This document shows positions 47,801 through 59,800 of a stretch of 64,000 bases of DNA, piece by piece. The position numbers and the translations under genes were made by a program. The notes below the pieces were generated by a model that saw only the letters and a program-made list of their open reading frames with translations, was not told where the DNA came from and did no database searches. Position 1 is the stretch's first letter. Every line of letters begins with the position of its first letter. This DNA comes from Pseudoips prasinana (Eukaryota; Arthropoda; Insecta; Lepidoptera; Nolidae). The DNA lies in the NCBI GenBank assembly GCA_951640165.1, contig OX621263.1, positions 15,754,001-15,818,000 on the forward strand. Direction: 5' to 3'.

Positions 47801-50800
47801 ATATGTTGACCCGACCTCTTAGTAATATTAATGCAAAATTTGAAGTAAATCCATGCAGTCCTTTTTGAGTTTAGCCCGGACATACAATCAGACAAACAGA
47901 AAAAAAATTCTAAAATCTATATTTTTGGCTTCGATATCGATTGTAGATCACGCCCCAAGTATCCTTTTTAAAAAATATTCAATGTACAGTTTTGACTTTC
48001 CTACGATTTTATTGTATGTATAGATAGGGATTACCTACAGTGCCTCAGAAAGCACGTGAGGCCGTCGGTCCCGTTACTCTTGGTCAAAGGTAAATAGAAT
48101 GCGACTCCCAGTAACCATCTTATTTACTAGTACAGGTTGCCCCTCTGGTAGATAGACACATCCCTATAGAAATGCAAAAAACCAAAGCAGAAGAGCATAG
48201 ACAACATAATTTTCAGCCAAATTAACGATTTAGCAACATGAAGATTATGTATACTTTTTTAAATCCGGCTCAAAGGTCCAAAAATAATTAAGTGATACTA
48301 ATAATTCCATGATAACTCATAAGTCGTATTCTAATAGAATCAATTCTGGTAGATATCCACATCCCAATAGAAATACAAAAACGAAAGCAGAAGAGTATAT
48401 TGAACATAATTTGCGGCTAAGTAAACGTTTTAACGTCATGAAGATTTTAAATGTGTACTTTCTGAAATCCGGCTCAAAGGACCAAAAATAATTATATGAT
48501 ATACTCACAGCTCATATTCGCGATGGCTGCTAGACAGTTAGTATGTAGATATTTGTCTCGAACCCGCACCATGTTGTATTGCAATGCTCGTAGTATCACT
48601 AATACCATCATGCCGCCGAGCGATATTTCAGAGATCGCACGTTCTGTGTACCACGTTAGGTTTTTAAGCATCTGTTCATTACAAACAAAGATAATGTTTA
48701 TAAGATAAAAGATAAGATAAGATAAATACACTTTATTGTACACAATAGTATCAGGATTTAAAATAATTAAAAAAAAAAGATACAATAGGCGGTCTTATCG
48801 CTTACAGCGATCTCTTCCAGACAACCTTCAGTTGGACTATATTGTATAGAATTAGGAATAGGGGTAGTGTATGGTGTAAAAATATAGAATATGATTAAGT
48901 ACTTAAGACTATTAGTGGCATCTACTTAATAGTAGTACTACCACTAATTACTTACATACTATATTACTTATACTTATTTGTATACCATACATAAGTATAT
49001 TGTAATACTACGGTATACTAATAACATTACACAAATAGCTCATAGCTAGATGCTCTCCGGTCCGTAAGCGGTTGGCGAGGTTAGGCAACTAGGCTCGCGG
49101 TCATTCCATAGATGGGTGACCAAGTGGAATGCTTCGGAGGGCACGTTAAGCCGTCAGTCGCGGTTGTAATCATTACACAGTGACAACAGTCGTTAAGCTC
49201 TGTCAGGGGCCTACTGGGCGGCTTGAATAACTCTGACACTAGGGTAACGACTGCCCATACGATAAGTAATAGAAATCAGTAAACACTGTGACCTGACGCT
49301 GACGTTTACAACGACAGTGACATCACTAGCCCATTGTCAACCTCTTAAAAGCTTTATATGTCCTCTTTAGAAAGGCCATATGCTGCAGTATCTTGGAAAG
49401 ACCATTACCCGGCTCAAAGGACCAACACACTTAAATTATCCGGCTCAAAGAACTAAAAGTTACTTACAATTAAATGTACGTTTTTGATGAGAGAGTCATC
49501 CTCGGTCAAAATAAGTAAAACTATCAACGACATGTATATATGATGCGACGTATTGTCTGGTGCATTATACAGCACTTGTAGAATTGGTACTATCTGTGAA
49601 CAAAAAATTATATCAAAACACTAGGAAATCATGAAATTTATATGCCGGCGGAATCATGTTTTAAACGTTTCATTGGGGTCATATTTTTTTTAAATCGAGT
49701 CTAGTCCCTCCCTCTTACCCACCACTGCATCTCCTGTAAGCCAGGATCAACAGTGGCACACAATGAAATGACACTGAGCAGTGAGGCTCAGGCATGTCCT
49801 GGGGAATCGCTTTAACTGTCTTGGATCCCGCAACGAATTTATTCAGAAAGTAAAAAGGAGGAGTTAGAAAATGAATAGTTTCTCACCGGGTTTGTAAGTG
49901 ATCGACGAGGTGAAGCATCAAGGTCAAACTATAGATGGGTGACCCCCAAAGTTGTTTAATTTCTGAGCGTCTCCGTGCTTCGGAGGGCACGTTAAGCTAA
50001 GCTAGTCATTAGACAACAGTTGTTAAGACATCTCAGCGGCCTATTGGGCGGACAACAACTCTAGATACTGCCCATACGATAAAGAAAGAAGAAGCCGTTA
50101 AGCCACAGAGGGACGTTATAAATTTAATAGTTCAGCGAGAATTGGACCAGCATCTTCTTCCAATTAGGTATTGAAAATTTATTTAAAGAAAAAAACTAAT
50201 TTACAATTGTTGTGTAATTATTTGTAGCGTATCTAATTTCCTTTTAACTCTTTTTTTATACCTATATATGAATAGAAATAATATGTATGGCGTCAATCAC
50301 TGGGGCCAGCTAGAATACCAGCGCTATAGTAATTTTAATAATTTTGCAGTAGCTTATGCAAAAGATGGCAACCATTTATGGTACACAGCAATTTGTTTTG
50401 TTTCTAAGCACCTTTTCACTAATTTGTATGTATGTGTATTATAAATAAAAGTATTTCTTTCTTTCTTTAGAACTTGTATAGGTATTACGGGCTTTAGTCA
50501 AGGGCCTGGTAAGTTAAGATTAGGCCTTATCTTACCAGGTTGCCTTTTACCCATAAAAATATTACTAACACGCGGGCCCATAAGAATCTTTCTGGACTGA
50601 AGGAATCTTCATCATGTCAGCCAAATTCCGTCCACTGTTGCTCAAAAGCCTTCCCAATGAATGGGGGATATGCCGCCACCTATGGCAGACGGGTTGGCGA
50701 TCGCAGTTTGATGGCCATAGTTCACAGAAAAACGCTTCTGCTCGTTCGCTGATATTATCTGGCATTTCTACGCCCCCCACGGGATGAGGGGTGATGATAT

Positions 50801-53800
50801 TCTTCGCCATCACCACAGAGCGGACTAAATGAATACAAGAGCTAATAGTTGTACTTACCAATTGGTCTATTTGTGCGACATTGCTGACATATCGTTTGTA
50901 AGCGCTGCAAGAATGTAGCATTAGGTATAACAGGAGAGTTGAATGTTCGCAGCCCGCTGTGGCGCATAGGGCTTTATGTAACTGGGAATAAACATCACTT
51001 GTTACATACACACTGTAATAAAATGAATAACCTGGGGCATTATTCACACATGGCCATATGATCCCAAACTAAGCAGAGAAACTACTATGGATACCAGATA
51101 ACTACAAGCATTTACAGAATTAATTAACCTTTTAATTTTTACATATTAGTTATTCATGTCAGACTTTTAGGAGGATTTTTAGGATATATAGTTACAATAA
51201 GTTGATTTATTGTAACTTATAATTTAAGAATGTTTTTAAGAAAAGTATGATTTATACCTAATTTATCAACTTATGGTTTAAATTATTATTTTCTTAACAT
51301 ATTTATAATTTATTTATCTTTTAATTTGAAAATAACAGTTATTTATGTTGGGATTTTAGGTGAATTTTTAGAATATATAGTAGGGAATATGGGAATTTAA
51401 GATATCTGATTATAGAGATAATATTTACGCTTTGTATGGTTCTTTTTGTATTGATTTATGCCATTAGTGAATTTGAACCACTCTTGTATCAAAAATATTT
51501 AATAAATAAAAAACCCAACTGCGTAAATAATGAAACAAACTACGTACATAGACAAAGAACTGAAAAGAAAAAAAAAACTTGTGTGTACTTATGTACACGC
51601 GTTAGAAGTTATACTCCTTAATATACAACTTGAACATAGTTATCAATTTTCATACCACCTAGAACTAACTTCATGCTGTTATTTTAACAATGCGCGCGCA
51701 TTTTAAAAATTCACTCTCATACATTTTCATACCACCTAGAACTAACTTCATGCTGTTATTTTTACAATGCGCGCGCATCGTAAAAATTCATTCTCATACA
51801 TTTTCATACCACCTAGAACTAACTTCATGCTGTTATTTTTACAATGTACTGTATTTGCAAAGAATTTAATAAAGCTTGTAAAATAAAAAACATAACGGTT
51901 GACAGTAATAAGATAAAATTTAGTTCTTGGGCAACTCAAGGTATTAGACTGATGGTATTACTAGATTTTTTATATGAGTTGTATGACAGAAGGTCCTATA
52001 ACCCTGATGTCAATTTTATTAATTATGTTAGAAATTATTCAAAAATTTTTAAAAAGGTTTGCATTCAAGCTAAATCTTTATATATAAGAGATAAAATTAA
52101 AAAATCTGATAATAAAATAAAATCAGCTTGGCAAATAATTAATACTGAAACTGGTAAAAGTAGATCAAGAGATCAAACATTAGTATTGAATATTGGTGAT
52201 GAACTGGTTTCAGACAAGCTTACCATTGCCAATTTTTTAGCTGCTTTTTTTGCAAATATACCCGTGGATATTACTAAGTGTCTCGCATCATCACCAGATG
52301 TGGCTGAACTCTTTTTAAATCAAAGCGTAAAACAAACTGTACCTAACTTTAGTTTTAAATCCGTAACAAGTGATGATATTATAAAAGCTTTTAAGAGTAT
52401 TAAAAGGAAAGGCACAGAAGATTTGTGGGGACTGTCTGTTAAAGCAATTGAATCAATCATACTAAACATTGCTACAATCCTTGCAGCCATCTTCAATGGC
52501 TGTATAAGTGATGGTGTCTTTCCCGATTTAATGAAAATAAGTAAGATAATACCCATTTTCAAGGCAGGTTGTTCAAAAAATGCCACGAATTATAGGCCTA
52601 TCTCAATACTGCCAGCTTTAAGTAAAATATTTGAAAAGCTGATGCTCAGCCAAATGTTGTCGCACTTTAACGTGAATGAGATATTGCATAACAAGCAGTT
52701 CGGGTTTACAAGGGGCCGCTCTACTCAGGATGCAGGTTGCACATTAATTAGGTCAATATTGGAGGCTTGGGAGGGATCACAGGATGCGCTGGGAGTTTTC
52801 TGTGATCTCTCTAAGGCTTTCGATTGCGTTGATCATCGTACGCTCGTTGTTAAACTGAAGTACTATGGAATATCTGGCACATCTCTTGATCTTGTGATGT
52901 CCTATTTATCGGGGCGACAACAGATGGTTTCGATAGGCGGTGTCACTTCGGCACGTCATCCTGTGAAAATGGGGGTGCCCCAGGGGTCTATATTGGGCCC
53001 ATTTTTATTTCTAGTTTATATAAATGATCTCCCTTATCTGGTAGAGAAAGTATCAGAGATAGTTTTGTTCGCTGATGATACGTCGCTCATATTTAAAGTA
53101 AATAGAAAGGATAAAGATCTTATTGAGCATAATAAAACACTCAGCTTTATATCAGAATGGTTTTCGGCAAATAATCTCTTGTTAAATGCAGGGAAAACTA
53201 AATGCATCAGGTTCTCATTGCCGAATGTGACTCAAATTGTACCAACAGTTGCACTTAATGCGAAAATATTAGATTTAGTCCCATCGACCGTATTTTTAGG
53301 ATTGACACTTGATTCAAAATTGCAATGGGGTCCTCAGATTGAAAAGTTAGCAGGTAAATTAAGTTCGGCTTCCTATGCTGTCTGGAAAATAAGGCAATTG
53401 TCAGATGAACAAACTGCTAGATTAGTGTATTTCGCGTACTTTCATAGCATTATGTCGTATGGCATTCTGCTGTGGGGTTCGGCGGCTGACATAGGTACTA
53501 TTTTTGTATTGCAGAAAAGAGCAGTCAGAGCCATTTATGGTTTAGGCAGTCGCGATTCTTTGCGAAATTTGTTTAAAGAAATAAATATACTTACTGTGCC
53601 ATCGGAATATATATATCAGAATATAATGTTTGTTAGAAAAAATATTCATAATTATAAAAAGAAAAGTGAACTGCATAATATAAATACTAGGAATAAAAAC
53701 AAACTAGCCATGCCAGGCTTTAGAGTAAGCAAAACTAATAAATAATTTTTAGGAAATTGTATTAGGTTTTATAACAAGCTTCCTACTCAAATTACTGATC

Positions 53801-56800
53801 TGCCTGACACAAGTTTTAAAACACATATTAAACGTATACTTATGGCTAGGGGTTATTACACCACTAAAGAGTACATCGATGACAAAGACGTCTGGCTCTC
53901 ACTTCCTACCTGCACATTGCTCGCTGGAGATCTTGTAGCCATATAGACATGACTGATCTGCTGTGTTACGTGAACTATCTGTAAATGATTGCTATCATAT
54001 ACTTAATTTAAAATTATTGACTCTGTCTCAAAATGAATAATGTTATTGTTTCGAAGTTTTTCTTTTGTATACCTAAATATAATCTAAAATAATAAGCATT
54101 CAGACAACCGATCGAGCATATATTGTGTTTGCCTACTAAATAATTACTCTAATTGGACCAAATCCCGTGTTCATGCCCGCTTGAGTATGTTTCGCCGGAC
54201 CGTCTCAACTGGGTCGTGTTGAAACCGGTAGTAGATGAACCCACTGAGTTTGTTTCGCTGGGTCTTCTCAGTTGGGGCGCATTGGATCCGGTGGTAGCAT
54301 TAAAGCGCGACCGTCGTTATTAACACAAGGTCCGTCATAATAATAATACCTTTAATATAGACAGAACCATTGACAATATGTAGTAAAAATATTAGTCTTA
54401 AACTAGATAATTAAACATAATCTCTTGACAATAACTTGATACGAGCTAGCTAAATATCATTTCTGTAATAAAATAAATTTTATAAATGTTTTCATACAAG
54501 ATGTACCTAAATATCTATGTTACTAGAAATAATATCTAATGTATACAACTATATTACTACAAACATGTTCTGACTATTTACAAGCGCTTTTTTAAAGTCT
54601 ACGTGAATAAAAACCTTTTTTATTTATTTTATTTAAAAAAATGCGCGCGCATCGTAAAAATTCACTCTCATACATTTTCATACCACCTAGAACTAACTTC
54701 ATGCTGTTATTTTTACGATGCGCGCGCATTTTTTTAAATAAAATAAATAAAAAAGGTTTTTATTCACGTAGACTTTAAAAAAGCGCTTGTAAATAGTCAG
54801 AACATGTTTGTAGTAATATAGTTGTATACATTAGATATTATTTCTAGTAACATAGATATTTAGGTACATCTTGTATGAAAACATTTATAAAATTTATTTT
54901 ATTACAGAAATGATATTTAGCTAGCTCGTATCAAGTTATTGTCAAGAGATTATGTTTAATTATCTAGTTTAAGTCTAATATTTTTACTACATATTGTCAA
55001 TGGTTCTGTCTATATTAAAGGTATTATTATTATGACGGACCTTGTGTTAATAACGACGGTCGCGCTTTAATGCTACCACCGGATCCAATGCGCCCCAACT
55101 GAGAAGACCCAGCGAAACAAACTCAGTGGGTTCATCTACTACCGGTTTCAACACGACCCAGTTGAGACGGTCCGGCGAAACATACTCAAGCGGGCATGAA
55201 CACGGGATTTGGTCCAATTAGAGTAATTATTTAGTAGGCAAACACAATATATGCTCGATCGGTTGTCTGAATGCTTATTATTTTAGATTATATTTAGGTA
55301 TACAAAAGAAAAACTTCGAAACAATAACATTATTCATTTTGAGACAGAGTCAATAATTTTAAATTAAGTATATGATAGCAATCATTTACAGATAGTTCAC
55401 GTAACACAGCAGATCAGTCATGTCTATATGGCTACAAGATCTCCAGCGAGCAATGTGCAGGTAGGAAGTGAGAGCCAGACGTCTTTGTCATCGATGTACT
55501 CTTTAGTGGTGTAATAACCCCTAGCCATAAGTATACGTTTAATATGTGTTTTAAAACTTGTGTCAGGCAGATCAGTAATTTGAGTAGGAAGCTTGTTATA
55601 AAACCTAATACAATTTCCTAAAAATTATTTATTAGTTTTGCTTACTCTAAAGCCTGGCATGGCTAGTTTGTTTTTATTCCTAGTATTTATATTATGCAGT
55701 TCACTTTTCTTTTTATAATTATGAATATTTTTTCTAACAAACATTATATTCTGATATATATATTCCGATGGCACAGTAAGTATATTTATTTCTTTAAACA
55801 AATTTCGCAAAGAATCGCGACTGCCTAAACCATAAATGGCTCTGACTGCTCTTTTCTGCAATACAAAAATAGTACCTATGTCAGCCGCCGAACCCCACAG
55901 CAGAATGCCATACGACATAATGCTATGAAAGTACGCGAAATACACTAATCTAGCAGTTTGTTCATCTGACAATTGCCTTATTTTCCAGACAGCATAGGAA
56001 GCCGAACTTAATTTACCTGCTAACTTTTCAATCTGAGGACCCCATTGCAATTTTGAATCAAGTGTCAATCCTAAAAATACGGTCGATGGGACTAAATCTA
56101 ATATTTTCGCATTAAGTGCAACTGTTGGTACAATTTGAGTCACATTCGGCAATGAGAACCTGATGCATTTAGTTTTCCCTGCATTTAACAAGAGATTATT
56201 TGCCGAAAACCATTCTGATATAAAGCTGAGTGTTTTATTATGCTCAATAAGATCTTTATCCTTTCTATTTACTTTAAATATGAGCGACGTATCATCAGCG
56301 AACAAAACTATCTCTGATACTTTCTCTACCAGATAAGGGAGATCATTTATATAAACTAGAAATAAAAATGGGCCCAATATAGACCCCTGGGGCACCCCCA
56401 TTTTCACAGGATGACGTGCCGAAGTGACACCGCCTATCGAAACCATCTGTTGTCGCCCCGATAAATAGGACATCACAAGATCAAGAGATGTGCCAGATAT
56501 TCCATAGTACTTCAGTTTAACAACGAGCGTACGATGATCAACGCAATCGAAAGCCTTAGAGAGATCACAGAAAACTCCCAGCGCATCCTGTGATCCCTCC
56601 CAAGCCTCCAATATTGACCTAATTAATGTGCAACCTGCATCCTGAGTAGAGCGGCCCCTTGTAAACCCGAACTGCTTGTTATGCAATATCTCATTCACGT
56701 TAAAGTGCGACAACATTTGGCTGAGCATCAGCTTTTCAAATATTTTACTTAAAGCTGGCAGTATTGAGATAGGCCTATAATTCGTGGCATTTTTTGAACA

Positions 56801-59800
56801 ACCTGCCTTGAAAATGGGTATTATCTTACTTATTTTCATTAAATCGGGAAAGACACCATCACTTATACAGCCATTGAAGATGGCTGCAAGGATTGTAGCA
56901 ATGTTTAGTATGATTGATTCAATTGCTTTAACAGACAGTCCCCACAAATCTTCTGTGCCTTTCCTTTTAATACTCTTAAAAGCTTTTATAATATCATCAC
57001 TTGTTACGGATTTAAAACTAAAGTTAGGTACAGTTTGTTTTACGCTTTGATTTAAAAAGAGTTCAGCCACATCTGGTGATGATGCGAGACACTTAGTAAT
57101 ATCCACGGGTATATTTGCAAAAAAAGCAGCTAAAAAATTGGCAATGGTAAGCTTGTCTGAAACCAGTTCATCACCAATATTCAATACTAATGTTTGATCT
57201 CTTGATCTACTTTTACCAGTTTCAGTATTAATTATTTGCCAAGCTGATTTTATTTTATTATCAGATTTTTTAATTTTATCTCTTATATATAAAGATTTAG
57301 CTTGAATGCAAACCTTTTTAAAAATTTTTGAATAATTTCTAACATAATTAATAAAATTGACATCAGGGTTATAGGACCTTCTGTCATACAACTCATATAA
57401 AAAATCTCTACTCAGTCTAATACCTTGAGTTGCCCAAGAACTAAATTTTATCTTATTACTGTCAACCGTTATGTTTTTTATTTTACAAGCTTTATTAAAT
57501 TCTTTGCAAATACAGTACATTGTAAAAATAACAGCATGAAGTTAGTTCTAGGTGGTATGAAAATGTATGAGAATGAATTTTTACGATGCGCGCGCATTGT
57601 AAAAATAACAGCATGAAGTTAGTTCTAGGTGGTATGAAAATGTATGAGAGTGAATTTTTACGATGCGCGCGCGTAAAAATTCACTCTCATCATTTTTCTC
57701 CATCGCGCCAAAAGAAGTATAACTTCAAAATATATTCTAATAATGGGCAAAACAACTGAACGAGTCGGGATCCATTAATTTGTCAATGGATCCCGACTGT
57801 TCAGTTTTTTTGCCCATTATTAGAATATATTTTATTTTCTTCAATAGTATTCATTATAGTCCAGTAGTCGCCATATTGAATTTTCACTAACGTCATGTCT
57901 TTAGTGACACTTGCCGGACTGAAAGGAATCGATTGACGTGTGAATCATTAAAATCGGCCCAGGCGTTTGGACTGTATAGTGCTTCAAAGGAACATACATA
58001 CATACATAGGCCGATAAACACATTACCACTCCTTTGCGTCGCGCAGTCGGGTAAAAAAAGGACACGTGTGTCATATAAATTGTTGAGCCGAAGATCGAAT
58101 ACAAATCTCACAGAGCCGAAATAAAGTCGATATTACCATCTCCATATTATGTAGGGTCTCTTAAAAGGTAGGATTTAGTAGTTTATCGGCGCTCATAGCT
58201 TGATGCTCTCACCGGTCCGTAAGCGATCGGCAAGGTTAAGCAACTAGGCTCGCGGTCATTCCATAGATGGGTGACCACCAAAGTGGTTTAATTTCTGAGC
58301 GCATCCGTGCTTCGGAGGGCACGTGAAGCTGTCGGTCCCGGTTGTAGTCGTTAAGCCATGTCAGAGGCCTACTGGGCGATTTGAACAACTCTGACACTAG
58401 GGTAACCACTGCCTATATGATAAGTAAGTAAGTAGTTTTAAAAAAACAAATTGAATGTATGTGTCGTGCAATAAAATAAATCTGCGCTGGCGCTTATACT
58501 TACAGCTGCCATGTCAATTCTCGGCGGAGTTAACTGTGGCCCACCATTTGATTCACGTTGCGGCGTTGGCGCAGATGTTTCTGCAACAAATTAATTACTT
58601 TTATAAATTAATAAAATAATATTAGTACTGTACTGTTACTTTGCAAAAATACAACATTAATCATTGTTCATTCCGATAATTGTCAGTTTAATCAATAGCT
58701 TTCTTTTGTAAATACATACATTTAGATAACTAGCTCTGCCCCGCAGTTTTACCCGCGTTAAACTTTATAAAACTCCATACTTAATTTTATTAAAATCGCT
58801 CCAGCAGTTTAGACGTGAACAAGTAATAAACATACACACTCACAAACTTTCGCCTTTATAATATTAGTGTGATTCATCAAAATCCATTCGGTAGTTTTAG
58901 CGTGAAGAAGTAACAAACATACACACTCACAAACTTTCGACTTTATAATATTAGTGCGATTACACCAAACTCAAGACAAAGAGGCATGTTGTTCATGCAC
59001 ACAAATATCTGTCCTGGGTGGGAATCGAACCCACGTCCTCTAATTATAAGATAAGCGGCTAAGTGTCGCGAGCCGGACAACTATTTGTGTGACCCACAAA
59101 TAGTTGTTCTGAGTCTGGATGTAATCTGTGTCAGTCTATTGTATGTTTGTAAAGTACCCCGAGACAAAGGGGTTAGATTCCCTAGTGAGAGCGTCTTTAG
59201 TAAGAAAAACAAAAAAAAAAATACCTGAAGTATCTTCACATCGTAATAAGGCATTTCTATACAGGTTGTCATCATTCATGCAGTGGTTTGCCAACGTCAA
59301 CAGCAGCAAGCACGACTGGTTGGCCAGGGGATGCTCCTTCTTCACTCTCTCCTGCAACTCTTGGCGGTCCAGCGGCGGCTGGGTATATATCGTCGGGCGG
59401 GCGGTAGAGTTGAAAGTTATCATATTCCACAGACCAGCTAGAAGGATTAATTATTCTTATACTTTATTGCACACAGAAACATGTAATAAGTTAAAAGTTA
59501 CAAAAAGTGTACATAGGCGAGCTTAATTCATTATTGAATTTTATTCCAGCAAACCATCAGGACATTTTTAAAATTATAGGTATAGGCAGTGTACAACAAT
59601 GTGAGGAACAATGAAAATAATGTACTCTGTGATGCACAACGAAAATAATGTACTCTGTGATGACTGATGAACCATGAAAATAATGTACTCTGTGATGAAC
59701 AATGAAAATAATGTACTCTGTGATAAAAAACGAAAATAAAGTACTCTGTGATGAACCATGAAAATAATGTACTCTGTGATGAACAATGAAAATAATGTAC

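Larger units (their letters stand above)
51555..57727. repeat. Composite palindrome: repeat unit array with two inverted LINE copies
   Basis: Outer ends match the simple repeat at 12272-12470. Between them lie ~77-bp units separated by ATGCGCGCGCAT, a plus-strand LINE, one central unit, a minus-strand LINE, two inverted units, and a final piece back in the forward orientation. The arms (about 51703-54657 and 54714-57668) are near-identical reverse complements around a ~56-bp spacer. The coordinates of paired landmarks sum to 109370 through most of the arm and 109364 at its outer end; this difference reflects the one visible length change. It lies wholly in the DYM d-e intron. Confidence 0.93.

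Noticed and set aside
51108..51554. Nuclear mitochondrial insertion
   Set aside because: The stretch is very AT-rich with TTAGGAGG-like phrases, but no mitochondrial gene frame could be recognised.
58211..58280. 5S rRNA gene
   Set aside because: Only part of a 5S-like core is present, attached to a SINE body that recurs in several copies.
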